From Acidobacteriota bacterium (lineage in GTDB: Bacteria > Acidobacteriota > Terriglobia > Bryobacterales > Bryobacteraceae): 64,000 nucleotides of DNA. Position 1 is the stretch's first letter; each line of letters opens with the position of its first letter. The DNA is taken from NCBI GenBank assembly GCA_947470805.1, contig CANIVU010000002.1, positions 96,338 to 160,337 on the forward strand, read 5' to 3'. Below are positions 9,017 to 22,160 of this stretch, one piece after another. A program made the position numbers and the translations under genes. Below the pieces are notes generated by a model. That model searched no databases. It had not been told where the DNA came from and was given only the letters and a program-made list of their open reading frames with translations.

Positions 9017-10810
9017 CTACTCGCCGTCGCGATTCGATTCGAGGAACGTCCGCAACCGGTGGCTCCGGCTCGGATGCCGCAACTTCCGAAGCGCTTTTGC
9101 TTCAATTTGGCGAATCCGCTCCCGCGTAACGGCAAAATGCTGGCCCACTTCCTCCAGCGTATGCTCGCTGCCGTCCTGCAGGCCAAAACGCATTTTAATG
9201 ATCTTTTCCTCGCGCGGCGTCAGGCTCTTCAACACCTCGGCCGTCTGTTCGCGCAGGTTCAAGTTGATCACCGCCTCCGAAGGCGAGGCCACGCGCTTGT
9301 CGATGATGAAATCGCCCAAGTGCGACTCGTCCTCTTCGCCCACCGGCGTTTCCAACGAAATCGGCTCCTGCGCAATGCGCATGATCTTGCGAACTTTCCC
9401 CACCGGCAGATCCAGCTTCCGCGCCAGTTCGTCGGTGGACGGTTCGCGCCCCATCTCCTGCTGCAACTGCCGCTGCGTCCGCACCAGTTTGTTGATCGTC
9501 TCGATCATGTGCACCGGAATGCGAATCGTCCGCGCCTGATCGGCAATAGCCCGCGTAATGGCCTGCCGCACCCACCACGTGGCGTACGTCGAAAACTTAT
9601 ACCCGCGCTGATAGTCGAACTTATCGACGGCTTTCATCAACCCGATATTGCCTTCCTGAATCAGATCCAGGAACTGCAACCCGCGATTGGTATAGCGTTT
9701 GGCGATCGAAACCACCAGCCGCAAGTTAGCCTCGATCAGCTGCTTCTTGGCCGATTCAGACTCGTTCTCGCCCTTCTCCACGATATGCAGAGAACGCCGT
9801 AACTCGGTGTAAGTAGCGCCATACTCGAGCTCTAACTGCTCCAGCCGCTCCGAACACGCCTTCAACTCCCGGCGTAAGTCCCGCGCCTTCCCGGCCGCCT
9901 CGGAAACTTCGGTCGTCCCGGCGCTCTGGTCTTCGCCCTCAATCAGAACTTCTCCGTCCGTCAGCGCGTCCAGGTCTTCAATCCGGCGCTGCGATTCGGC
10001 AATCTGCCGTTCCAGCGGCCGCAACGATTCCACCGCCGCCCGCAGCCGGTTGCTCATCCGCCGGCTCACCAGCGAACCAAACGACATCAGCCGGATCAAC
10101 TGGCTGATCTTCACCACCGTCCGCGCTAAACTCCAACGATGCTGCCGGTACTGCTTTGGCTTGCTTGACCGCGGCGAGGCCAGCATCTTCTCACGGCACT
10201 CATCGGCCCGCAGCTGCAGCCTATCCAGTTCTTCGAAGAACTGCACCAGTTCGGCACACTCCTGCGGATCATCCTCGTCCTCGGAGATGACGTCGTCTTC
10301 CTGGCGCAGCAGTACATCGTCCACCAGCAGGTTGCCGTTGTTGATGTCGCCCCGGATCCGGTATAGCTCCCGCACGGCCACCGAAGATCGCGAAAGCGAC
10401 TTCGCCACATTCCGCTGCCCGCGCTCAATCCGCCGGGCCAATTCAATTTCCCCTTCGCGCGTCAACAGAGGCACCGTGCCCATTTCGCGCAAGTACATCC
10501 GGACCGGGTCGTTCGTCTTATCGGCGAACTCAGCTACCCCTTCGCCCTCACCGGAATCGTCGGCATCCTCGAACTTGGACCGGAACCCAATCTCCTTCGG
10601 TTCCACCAACAGTTCCACACCGGCGCCTTCCAGATCCGCAAGGATATCCTCCAAGTTCCCGCCGGTACTTAATTCGTCCGGAAGAATCTCGCTGACGTCG
10701 TCATAGAGAAGATAACCCTTCTCCTTGCCGACTTCGACCAAGTTGCGGATACGGCCTATTTTTTCGTCCGATGCCACTTCAACCCCTACCCCTGCAATAG
10801 GAAAACTCAT
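9017..10810 (-). CDS. rpoD: Primary RNA polymerase sigma factor (sigma-70)
   Basis: 597 residues. An N-terminal region 1.1 ([20 protein letters not shown]) is followed by region 1.2 ([21 protein letters not shown]), a variable acidic insert, regions 2.1-2.4 ([35 protein letters not shown]), region 3 and region 4 with the -35-recognition helix ([20 protein letters not shown]). The presence of region 1.1 and the full length indicate the housekeeping factor rather than an alternative one. It starts at ATG 10810, 22 bp after dnaG, preserving the dnaG-rpoD half of the classical macromolecular-synthesis operon; rpsU is not present upstream. Confidence 0.98.
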   Translation of the reverse strand: MSFPIAGVGVEVASDEKIGRIRNLVEVGKEKGYLLYDDVSEILPDELSTGGNLEDILADLEGAGVELLVEPKEIGFRSKFEDADDSGEGEGVAEFADKTNDPVRMYLREMGTVPLLTREGEIELARRIERGQRNVAKSLSRSSVAVRELYRIRGDINNGNLLVDDVLLRQEDDVISEDEDDPQECAELVQFFEELDRLQLRADECREKMLASPRSSKPKQYRQHRWSLARTVVKISQLIRLMSFGSLVSRRMSNRLRAAVESLRPLERQIAESQRRIEDLDALTDGEVLIEGEDQSAGTTEVSEAAGKARDLRRELKACSERLEQLELEYGATYTELRRSLHIVEKGENESESAKKQLIEANLRLVVSIAKRYTNRGLQFLDLIQEGNIGLMKAVDKFDYQRGYKFSTYATWWVRQAITRAIADQARTIRIPVHMIETINKLVRTQRQLQQEMGREPSTDELARKLDLPVGKVRKIMRIAQEPISLETPVGEEDESHLGDFIIDKRVASPSEAVINLNLREQTAEVLKSLTPREEKIIKMRFGLQDGSEHTLEEVGQHFAVTRERIRQIEAKALRKLRHPSRSHRLRTFLESNRDGE

Positions 10811-10832
10811 TGTATCGCAATGGCTCCCCCCT

Positions 10833-12563
10833 TTAACCTTCCCGTTCCAGCTTGCTCAACTCTTCGGCAATTTGGATGGCCTCCATAATCGCGCCGCGTT
10901 GCTCGGCCGCTCGAACCCGCCGTTTCAACTCTCCGATCTGGTCCTTCCGGTTGCCTGCTCCCAACTGTGCCAGACAAGCCCCGGCCTGTTCCACCATATT
11001 CACCTCTACTTGTAAATGATCGGCAAAAGCCATCGCCGCCATTAGCGTCCTCGTCGGCGGACTCAGCTTCTGCTCCAACTCTTCCCAGTGAAATGAGGCC
11101 GCATCCGGAAACCCCAGAATCCCCCGCCAAATCTCCGCCCCGGCCGACTCCAGCAGCTTCGGATAGTTCGCCAACAGCGGAAATACATACTCCCGTACCT
11201 CCGCCGAATGCAGAAACAACTCCAACAACATCTTCTCGGCCGGAGAAACCTCAATCGCCGGAATTTCAATCCGTTCTTCTCCGCGCCCACCCGCCGCCCG
11301 CCGGAACTGTTCCAACAGCAGCCCCTGCTCCACGCCCAGCACCGCCGCCAACTCGTTCGCCAGCGCCGCCCGTTCCACCCGGTCAGACACCTGCCGGACC
11401 CGTGGCAACAGAAACTCCAGCGCCTGCACTTTCCCCTCGCTCGTCTTCACATCGAACCGCGCCCGCGCCCGCCCGGCCAGCCAGTGGAAGTATGGCTGCG
11501 CATTCGCCAGACGATCCCGATACGCGTCCGCCCCGTTTGCCTTCACAAATTCGTCCGGGTCCAACCCGCCTTCCAGCGCCGCCACCCGCACCCGGAACCC
11601 CTCATCGAGCAACAGCTGAATCGATTTCTCCGTCGCGTTCGCCCCCGCCGTATCCGGGTCAAAATTCACCACGGCCAACCCCGCCAGCCTCCGCAACGCC
11701 CGCACCTGTGGCGCCGTCAACGCTGTCCCGCAAGGCGCCGACGCCTCCGGCACCCCCGCCGAATAAGCGCCGATCACATCCATGTAGCCTTCCACCAACA
11801 CAACCCGCCCGCTCTTGCGCGCCCCGTCCCGCACCCGATGCAGGTTATACAGGACCCCGCTCTTGTGATAAATCGACGTCCCGGCCGAGTTCAAATACTT
11901 CGGCTCATCCCCATCCTGCATCGCCCGCCCGCCGAAGGCGATCACCTTCCCGCTCTCGTTGCAAATCGGAAACATCAGCCGCCCGCGAAACATGTCATAC
12001 CAACTGCCGTCCTCGCGCTTCTTCACCAGCGAGGAGACCTCCATCGCCTGCGGCGGAAACCCCTGCTTCTGCAACAGCCGTGCCAGCGTCCCGCCCCGTT
12101 CGGAGAACCCCAGCCGGAACTCCCCGGCCAGCGTCGAGTTCACTCCCCGTTTCGTCAGGTACGCCCTCGCGTCGGCTCCGGTCGGCCCCATCAGGTTCTG
12201 CTGGAAATGCTGCGCGGCCACCTCGTGCATCGCCATCAGCGCCTCGCGCAGCCGCGACTCCGGATCGTCAGCCCGCTCCCGTTTCGGCATCGGGATCCCA
12301 AATCGTTCCGACAATGCCGTGATCGCCTCTACGAAGGTGACGCTCTCATACTCCATGACAAACTTGATCACGTCCCCGCTCGCCCCGCAGCCGAAGCACT
12401 TGTAGAACTGCTTCTCCTGGTGGACGTTAAAGGAGCCGGACTTCTCCTGATGAAACGGGCACAGGCCTACGTAGCTGTACGTACCCCTTTTCTTTAGGGG
12501 TACGCGCTCGCCGATGACGGCGACGATATCGACGGAAGATTTCAACTGCTGCGCGAAGTCCAT
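10833..12563 (-). CDS. dnaG: DNA primase
   Basis: 576 residues. The N-terminal CHC2 zinc-binding domain is visible (CPFH...CFGC), followed by the catalytic core and a Toprim domain ([18 protein letters not shown] and the acidic NFDPDTAG motif), then a DnaB-binding C-terminal region. It makes the RNA primers for replication. An in-frame TTG lies two codons upstream, but ATG 12563 has a purine-rich ribosome-binding site (GAAGAGAGAG) at better spacing, so I prefer it. The gene is divergent from the hybrid histidine kinase at 12628 and leads directly into rpoD. Confidence 0.97.
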   Translation of the reverse strand: MDFAQQLKSSVDIVAVIGERVPLKKRGTYSYVGLCPFHQEKSGSFNVHQEKQFYKCFGCGASGDVIKFVMEYESVTFVEAITALSERFGIPMPKRERADDPESRLREALMAMHEVAAQHFQQNLMGPTGADARAYLTKRGVNSTLAGEFRLGFSERGGTLARLLQKQGFPPQAMEVSSLVKKREDGSWYDMFRGRLMFPICNESGKVIAFGGRAMQDGDEPKYLNSAGTSIYHKSGVLYNLHRVRDGARKSGRVVLVEGYMDVIGAYSAGVPEASAPCGTALTAPQVRALRRLAGLAVVNFDPDTAGANATEKSIQLLLDEGFRVRVAALEGGLDPDEFVKANGADAYRDRLANAQPYFHWLAGRARARFDVKTSEGKVQALEFLLPRVRQVSDRVERAALANELAAVLGVEQGLLLEQFRRAAGGRGEERIEIPAIEVSPAEKMLLELFLHSAEVREYVFPLLANYPKLLESAGAEIWRGILGFPDAASFHWEELEQKLSPPTRTLMAAMAFADHLQVEVNMVEQAGACLAQLGAGNRKDQIGELKRRVRAAEQRGAIMEAIQIAEELSKLEREG

Positions 12564-12627
12564 AGCCAACTCTCTCTTCTATTCTCGGTCATGAAAAGTG
12601 CACGTGCGTCGATATGAGGGGGAGGTG

Positions 12628-16149
<3,522 letters not shown>

Positions 16150-16303
16150 CACCCGCTCTTTCGCTGAGCGCTACGGCCCCGCCGTCGGCGCCCCGGTTCC
16201 GGCCTTCACCGCCATCGATCAATCGGGCGCCTCCCGGACCCTCGCCTCCCTCGCCGGCCCCAAAGGCACCTGGCTACTCTTCTTCCGCTCCGCCGACTGG
16301 TGA

Positions 16304-16335
16304 CCGTACTGCAAAACCCAGTTGGTCGAACTGGG
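16304..16335 (+). promoter_or_regulatory. Bacterial SECIS-like hairpin for the UGA at 16301
   Basis: Immediately 3' of the in-frame TGA the RNA can fold into a perfect 7-bp stem: CCCAGTT at 16317-16323 and AACTGGG at 16329-16335, with the 5-nt loop GGTCG at 16324-16328. The loop starts 20 nt after the UGA, inside the range usually given for bacterial SECIS elements, and it contains the GGUC core known from the E. coli fdhF element. SelB would bind here to deliver Sec-tRNA. Pairing was checked by eye; SelB binding is inferred. Confidence 0.8.
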
Positions 16336-17146
16336 AATCCATGCCGAAGCCATCCGCAAACTGGGTTACGGCGTCGCCGCGTTGAGTTATGACTCACCGG
16401 CCGCGCTCGCCCATTTCGCCAAGCGCAAACAGCTCTCAATCCCACTCCTCTCCGATCCCGACTCGAAAGTCATTGATGCCTTCGGTATTCGCAACGAAAC
16501 CATCAAAAGCGGCTTCGCCAAAGGCGTCCCCCACCCCGGCCTGTTCCTGATCGACGCCTCGGGCAAGGTGGAAGCCAAGTACTTCGAAGAGGATTACCGC
16601 GAGCGCATCACCGTCTCCTCCATCCTCACCGGCCGCTTCGGCGAACGCGCCGCCCCGGCCGGCGCCGCCGTCGACCGCGCCCGCATCCGTGTCACCCCCT
16701 CGGCCAGTGCCACCGTCGTCCGCGGCGGCCAGCACATCCGCCTCTCTCTCGACCTCATGCTCGGCCGCGGCCTCCACGCCTACGCCCCCGGCGCCCCGGA
16801 AGAGTTCATCACCGTCACCTGGAAACTGGCCGACTCCCCCTCCTGGAAATCCGCCGCCCCCCAGTGGCCCAGACCCGAAAAGGGAAAACTCTACGGCTAC
16901 GACGAACCCATACCCAACTACTCCGGCCTGTTCCGCGCCACGCGCGAAATCACCATCGCCTCCCAACAGGTACTGGCTAAGGAATCGCCCTCCGGCGAAC
17001 TCCAGATCACCGGCGAATTCCGCTACCAGGCTTGTAACGATCGCGTCTGCTTCCCGCCGGAAACCGTACCCGTCACCTGGAAACTGATCGTCGAAGGCCA
17101 CGACCGCGAACGCCTGCCCAAAGAACTCCAGCGCCCCGGCTTCTAG

Positions 17147-17785
17147 CTACTTCTTCTCCGTCCAGGCCATCTCGGCGTCCGACTGCCGAACATAATTCGC
17201 GTCGAGCGCCGCCGGGTGCCGCGCCTGGTCCCACGCCAGCATGGCGATCGCCCCAGCCAGCATCCGCCGTTCCACGCCGCGCCCGAGCGAGGCAAATGGC
17301 GCCAAATTCTGGAACACGAAGGAGATCTCGCCCTCCGGCAAGCCCTCCATCCACCGGTCCAACGGCACCACCGTCTCCTCCGTCAGCGCCCGCCCCTGGT
17401 CATCATACAGCCCCGCGTACACCTCGCCCCGTCGCGCATCGAGCACCGCCGCCCGCAACGGGCCTTCTCCCAACAGCGCCAGCGCCTGCAGGTTCGAAAC
17501 CCCGGCCGCCTGCGTCCCCAGCGCGGAGGCAAACCCCTTCGCCGCCGTCAACCCCACCCGAATCCCGGTAAAGGTCCCCGGCCCGGCCGCGGCCGCAAAC
17601 AGCGTAATATCAGTCAGTTGCACGCCGTGCCGCGCCAGCAGCGCATCAATGTGGCCGAACACGATGTGGCCGTAGCCATCCACCGCCTCCAGCGCCGATT
17701 CTTCCAACACCCCGTCCCGGTCACCCAACGCCAGCGAGCCGAACTCGGTGGTCGTATCAATCGCTAAAACCAGTTCTCTCTTCAC
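17147..17785 (-). CDS. tsaB: tRNA N6-threonylcarbamoyladenosine biosynthesis protein TsaB
   Basis: 212 residues. The N-terminus LVLAIDTTTEFGSLALGD and the core AAAAGPGTFTGIRVGLTAAKGFA are diagnostic for TsaB/YeaZ, the inactive ASKHA paralogue that dimerises with TsaD and is required for t6A37 modification of ANN-decoding tRNAs. The C-terminus carries the short EVYAGLYD and LDANYVRQSDAE segments that end bacterial TsaB proteins. Its start overlaps the stop of the upstream glycoside hydrolase by 4 bp, and its stop abuts the convergent selenoprotein stop at 17146 with no spacer. Confidence 0.93.
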   Translation of the reverse strand: MKRELVLAIDTTTEFGSLALGDRDGVLEESALEAVDGYGHIVFGHIDALLARHGVQLTDITLFAAAAGPGTFTGIRVGLTAAKGFASALGTQAAGVSNLQALALLGEGPLRAAVLDARRGEVYAGLYDDQGRALTEETVVPLDRWMEGLPEGEISFVFQNLAPFASLGRGVERRMLAGAIAMLAWDQARHPAALDANYVRQSDAEMAWTEKK

Positions 17786-19557
17786 TGTACAAGCCGGAAC
17801 ACGCGGTCCACCGCGTAGGCCTTTCCGTTGGCGTTCAACCCGGTCACCCGCAACACCATCACCCCGCCGCCTTTCGCCAGCGCCGGCGGAATCTGAAACT
17901 GTCCGCTCGGCCCCGTCCCCAGCACCCGGAAACCCTGCCCGTTCGTGGTCACCTCGGCTGTAATCAGGTACGACATCGCCCGCGTCGCCCGCGTCTGGCG
18001 CTTAAATTTCACCTCAAAAAACGTGCCGGATGACAGCGGAATCGTGTCTTTTTGCGGCTCCACAAGCGTAAAAGGCACCAGTTTTTCACTCGTTTCCACG
18101 TCCTGCACGGGCACCGGACGGGCCTCGAACTTGTAGCTCTTGGCCATCCCTTCCTTCTTCCCGTCGCGCGAAAGCTGCAGAATCCAGTCCTGCGAATCCG
18201 ATGGCGGCGTCACCACAAACTTCTCGCCCTTCCAGTCTTTATCCTTAGGCCGCGTGGCTTCACCGGTGGCGGGATTAATCCAGTAAATGTCGTAGTTGTG
18301 CCGTTCAATCAGCACCTCCACCGGCCCCGCGGGTTTCTCGATATACACCATGTACTCGATGCCTTCGAGCGCAATCGCCCGGCCACCATCGACGTCGAAA
18401 TACGGCTCCGAATCCCAGTACCGCGTCGTCGACATCAGGTCGTACCACGCGGTGAGAGCCTTCAAGTCCTCTGCCGAATCGCCCTGCCGGTTGGCCGTGA
18501 TGTATTGCGCGTTCATGGTGGCGCGCCACAGTTTGTGGCGGAATTCGGCCCCGGTAGCGCCTTTGGCGCCCGCAAATCCCACGTTCACGAACGGTTTCGC
18601 GTAAATTTGCCGTTCCACGGCGTTCAATTGGTCGTTATCGGAGCCGTAGACGATATAGTCCAACCATCCATCGCCAACCAGTGGCGCGGCCGTCATGGCC
18701 GCATGCGTTGAACGGGGATGCGCCATCGGGTCGTACAGCTTCATCGCCGTGCCCAGTTCCTTACAGAACGCCCGGCCATTGTCGTACGTCTCAAACTGTT
18801 CCACCATCTGCCACGTCACCGCGTAGGCCGAATAGCGCGAAGCCACGTAACGCGCAAAGCGGTCGCGCGACTGGCGGTCCGGCAGCAACTTTGCCAACTG
18901 GTTCTGCGCGTGCCCCAGCACCAGGTCCACCGTCAGACCTTTTTCGTTCATCAAACGGACCCGTTTATCCAGTTCTTGAAAGTAGGCCGTATTGGGGCGG
19001 TCCGGGGCAGGGAAGGCGCGCGCAGGGTCGGCACTCAGCAGAAACCCGCGCATATGGTTGAACTTGTCTTTGCTGCGCGCTTCGATAGTCTGGTCGAACG
19101 CCGCCCGCTCCATCCCGCCAAAGTTCATCAGCGTATCGCCGAACCACAGGTGCGGCTTCTTGCTCTCTTCATAGGCAAAGTGGCGCACATTCCGGACATG
19201 TACGAAGCCGGGATGGTCCGACGGCGTGGCTTCGAAGGTCCCCTCTTTCCCATTGAAACGCGGCAGATTCGACGTCAGGCGGAACGCCCACTGGCCCGCC
19301 TCGGTCGGCGAAAAACGGATCACCATCCGGTTGCCGCCATCGTGGAACGCATGCACCTGATAGGTCTTAAACTTGGGCGACCTGATCTCGGCCCGCAACT
19401 CCACCGACCAGTACGGATTGGCGTGCGTTTTCGCCTCCGCCGCATCCAGTTCAAAGACGATCTCGCACGGCGAATACGCCAGCACAGGCTGACAAACGGT
19501 CTGCGCGCTGAGCGCCGCTACGGCAAAGGCCAGACTAACGAGCCACTTCATTCCCAT
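17782..19557 (-). CDS. Exported apiosidase-like glycoside hydrolase (DUF5060 + DUF4038 type)
   Basis: 591 residues with a signal peptide (WLVSLAFAVAALSAQ). Residues ~30-120 form the beta-sandwich DUF5060-like domain, and ~125-430 a TIM-barrel of the DUF4038 (apiosidase-like) group with the characteristic PHLWFGDTLMNFGG opening and YITANRQGDSAED near its end. Residues ~430-591 are further beta domains, of the kind placed C-terminal to the barrel in this group. It probably removes sugars from plant pectin or other polysaccharides outside the cytoplasm; the sugar specificity is inferred from the group only. Two ATG codons (19557 and 19551) are possible; the AGGGA element fits 19551 better by spacing. 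It is divergent from the metalloprotease gene with only 33 bp between them. Confidence 0.82.
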   Translation of the reverse strand: MGMKWLVSLAFAVAALSAQTVCQPVLAYSPCEIVFELDAAEAKTHANPYWSVELRAEIRSPKFKTYQVHAFHDGGNRMVIRFSPTEAGQWAFRLTSNLPRFNGKEGTFEATPSDHPGFVHVRNVRHFAYEESKKPHLWFGDTLMNFGGMERAAFDQTIEARSKDKFNHMRGFLLSADPARAFPAPDRPNTAYFQELDKRVRLMNEKGLTVDLVLGHAQNQLAKLLPDRQSRDRFARYVASRYSAYAVTWQMVEQFETYDNGRAFCKELGTAMKLYDPMAHPRSTHAAMTAAPLVGDGWLDYIVYGSDNDQLNAVERQIYAKPFVNVGFAGAKGATGAEFRHKLWRATMNAQYITANRQGDSAEDLKALTAWYDLMSTTRYWDSEPYFDVDGGRAIALEGIEYMVYIEKPAGPVEVLIERHNYDIYWINPATGEATRPKDKDWKGEKFVVTPPSDSQDWILQLSRDGKKEGMAKSYKFEARPVPVQDVETSEKLVPFTLVEPQKDTIPLSSGTFFEVKFKRQTRATRAMSYLITAEVTTNGQGFRVLGTGPSGQFQIPPALAKGGGVMVLRVTGLNANGKAYAVDRVFRLVQ

Positions 19558-19590
19558 TCCCTAATCAATTAAACATACGACAATGCAAAG

Positions 19591-21999
19591 ATGCGCGTGT
19601 TAATTGTGCTTCTGCTTTCTCTCTGCGTGGGTGCCAACGGCGCCACGATCGCCGAGAAAACCACCGGGATGAAAAAGCTCAACGGATTGTTCCCACTCTA
19701 TTGGGACGAGAAGGGCGGAAATCTGTTTCTGGAAATTGAGCGGATGGGCGAAGAGTTTTTATACTTCACCTCGCTCTCCGCCGGACTTGGGTCGAACGAC
19801 GTGGGCCTGGACCGCAATCAGGTAGGCCAGGAAAAGATCATGCGCTTCCACCGCGTGGGGCCGAAGGTCCTGCTGGTCGAGGGCAACCTGAAGTTCCGCG
19901 CCGTCTCGAACGACGCCGCCGAACGCCTCGCCGTCACCGACGCCTTCGCCTCCTCCACCCTCTGGGGCTTCACCGTCGCCGCCGAAGAGTCCGGCCGCGT
20001 CCTGATCGACCTCACCCCCTTCGTCCTCCGCGACGGCCACGGCGCCGCCCGCCGCATCACCCAATCCCGCCAGGGCACCTACCGCGTCGACCCTACCCGC
20101 TCGGCCGTCTATCCCGATCGCACCCGCAGCTTCCCGGACAACACCGAAGTCGAAGTCTCGCTCACCTTCACCGGCGAACCCACCGGCCGCTTCATCCGCG
20201 AAGTCGCCCCCGACGCCGAATCGATCACCCTCCGCGAGCACTACTCCTTCGTCCGCCTGCCCGACAACGGCTTCAAACCGCGCGCCTTCGACACCCGTTC
20301 CAGCTTCATCCCCATGAGCTATGCCGACTACGCCACCCCGCTCGGCCAGCCCATCCAGAAGCGCTTCGTCCTCCGCCACCGCCTCGCCAAGAAGGACCCC
20401 TCAGCCGCCGTCAGCGACCCGGTGAAGCCCATCACCTACTACCTCGACCCCGGCACCCCGGAGCCCATCCGCTCCGCTCTTCTCGAAGGCGCCCGCTGGT
20501 GGGACCAGGCCTTCGCCGCCGCCGGCTACCGCAACGCCTTCCGCGTCGAACTCCTGCCCGACGGCGCCGACCCCATGGACGTCCGCTACAACATGATCCA
20601 CTGGGTCCACCGCTCCACCCGCGGCTGGTCCTACGGCGCCGCCATCAGCGACCCCCGCACCGGCGAAATTCTGAAGGGCAACGTGACGCTCGGCTCCCTC
20701 CGCGTGCGGCAGGACTACATGATCGCCGAAGGCCTGCTGGCGCCTTACGAAGAAGGGCGTCCCGTCAACCCCGCCATGCGCGAAATGGGCCTGGCCCGTC
20801 TGCGCCAGTTGAGCGCGCATGAAGTGGGTCACACCATCGGCCTCACGCACAACTTCGCCTCCAGCGTGAACGACCGGGCCTCGGTAATGGATTACCCCCA
20901 CCCCGTAGCGAAGCTAGGGGCCAATGGCGCCATCGACCTCTCCGACGCCTACGCCGTCGGCATTGGCGAATGGGACAAGATCGCCATCACCTGGGGCTAC
21001 CAGGACTTCGCCCCCGGTACGAATGAGTCGACCGCGCTCGACGGCATTCTCCGCGCTGCCACCAGCCGCGGCATGCGCTTCCTGGCGGACGACGAGGGGC
21101 GCGATCCGGCCGGCTCCAGCCCGGTGACGCATCTGTGGGATAACGGCAAAAACGCCGTCGACGAATTGACCCGCGTGATGGCCGTCCGCAAGGTGGCCAT
21201 GGACCGTTATTCGGCCGCCGCCATTCAGCCCGGCCAGCCGATGTCGGATTTGGCGAACACCCTGGTGCCGGTGTTCCTGATGCACCGTTATCAAACGGAA
21301 GCGGCGGTGAAAGTGGTTGGCGGCGTGGATTACAACTACGCCCTCCGTGGCGATGGCCAAACGGTGACGGCCGTCGTGCCTGCCGCCGAACAGACCCGCG
21401 CCCTGGAGGCGTTGTTGCGCACCCTGGACCCGGCGGTGCTGGAGATTCCCGAAAAGCTACTCGCCGTAATTCCCCCGCTGGCATACGGCTACCAGGAGAC
21501 CCGCGAACAGTTCAAAGGCCGCACGGGCCGCACGTTCGACCCCGTGGCCGCGGCCGAAAGCGCGGCCCATCACACGCTGGGGCTGTTATTGAACGCCGCG
21601 CGGGCCGCCCGCCTGGATCAGTTGAAGGCGCGCGACGCCTCCCAACTGGGCTTCGACGCGGTCCTGCGTCGCGTGTTGGCGGTTACCTGGGGCGCGGCCC
21701 CGCAGCGCGGCATGCGCGGCGAGATTCAGAAGACAGTAAACATGGCGCTGCTGCATCATCTGATGGTGCTGTCAGCCAACGAGTCGGCCGCCCCATCCGC
21801 CCGTGCGCAAGCCCACGCGGCGCTAGTGGGAATGCGGAAGGAATTATCGGCGCGACGGACAGGAGACGCGGCCTGGTTGGCCGTCTACTCCTTCGCCGCC
21901 GCGCAGATCGAACGGTTTGAGCGGGACCCGAAAGTGGTGCCCGTGCCGCGCCCCGTGGAACCGCCGCCCGGCCAACCGATCGGATCTTTGATGGATTAA
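19591..21999 (+). CDS. Exported zinc-dependent metalloprotease (DUF5117/DUF4953 type)
   Basis: 802 residues with an N-terminal signal peptide (MRVLIVLLLSLCVGANG). Residues ~25-200 match the DUF5117-like N-domain (LFPLYWDEKGGNLFLEIERM), and the metzincin-like catalytic core carries the extended zinc motif H410-E-x2-H414-x5-H420 (HEVGHTIGLTH) followed by a candidate Met-turn (SVMDYP). A long C-terminal helical domain (~470-760) follows, as in the large zinc-dependent metalloproteases of Bacteroidetes and Acidobacteria. The enzyme would digest extracellular or periplasmic protein. The final 150 bp of the gene are repeated immediately downstream (see repeat entry). Confidence 0.9.
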   Translation: MRVLIVLLLSLCVGANGATIAEKTTGMKKLNGLFPLYWDEKGGNLFLEIERMGEEFLYFTSLSAGLGSNDVGLDRNQVGQEKIMRFHRVGPKVLLVEGNLKFRAVSNDAAERLAVTDAFASSTLWGFTVAAEESGRVLIDLTPFVLRDGHGAARRITQSRQGTYRVDPTRSAVYPDRTRSFPDNTEVEVSLTFTGEPTGRFIREVAPDAESITLREHYSFVRLPDNGFKPRAFDTRSSFIPMSYADYATPLGQPIQKRFVLRHRLAKKDPSAAVSDPVKPITYYLDPGTPEPIRSALLEGARWWDQAFAAAGYRNAFRVELLPDGADPMDVRYNMIHWVHRSTRGWSYGAAISDPRTGEILKGNVTLGSLRVRQDYMIAEGLLAPYEEGRPVNPAMREMGLARLRQLSAHEVGHTIGLTHNFASSVNDRASVMDYPHPVAKLGANGAIDLSDAYAVGIGEWDKIAITWGYQDFAPGTNESTALDGILRAATSRGMRFLADDEGRDPAGSSPVTHLWDNGKNAVDELTRVMAVRKVAMDRYSAAAIQPGQPMSDLANTLVPVFLMHRYQTEAAVKVVGGVDYNYALRGDGQTVTAVVPAAEQTRALEALLRTLDPAVLEIPEKLLAVIPPLAYGYQETREQFKGRTGRTFDPVAAAESAAHHTLGLLLNAARAARLDQLKARDASQLGFDAVLRRVLAVTWGAAPQRGMRGEIQKTVNMALLHHLMVLSANESAAPSARAQAHAALVGMRKELSARRTGDAAWLAVYSFAAAQIERFERDPKVVPVPRPVEPPPGQPIGSLMD

Positions 22000-22160
22000 A
22001 GTCGGAAGTCGCGCGGCGGACGGGAGACGCGGCCTGGTTGGCCGTCTACTCCTTCGCCGGCGCGCAGATTGAACGGTTTGAGCGGGACCCGAAAGTGGTG
22101 CCCGTGCCGCGCCCCGTGGAACCGCCGCCCGCGCAGCCGATCGGATGTTTGATGGATTAG
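21850..22160 (+). repeat. Tandem duplication of the metalloprotease 3' end (two 150-bp copies, 161-bp offset)
   Basis: Copy 1 (21850..21999) is the end of the metalloprotease gene; copy 2 (22011..22160) lies 161 bp further on. Aligned by eye they differ at 9 of 150 positions, and copy 2 keeps the reading frame and a stop (TAG instead of TAA). The unique spacer is 11 bp (22000-22010). Because 161 is not a multiple of three, read-through from copy 1 would not stay in the copy-2 frame. Confidence 0.92.
22011..22160 (+). pseudogene. Orphan C-terminal fragment of a metalloprotease gene (second repeat copy)
   Basis: The 49 codons before TAG at 22158 encode a near-copy of the last residues of the upstream protease (AWLAVYSFAGAQIERFERD ... 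PIGCLMD), without a start codon or the catalytic part. It abuts the stop of the convergent patatin gene at 22161. It is most simply a non-functional relic of a duplication or of recombination with a diverged paralogue. Confidence 0.8.

Noticed and set aside
16682..17146. A separate full-length DsbD (membrane electron transporter).
   Set aside because: Only the N-terminal alpha-like domain is present; there are no transmembrane helices or C-terminal thioredoxin domain, and the frame continues from the redoxin.
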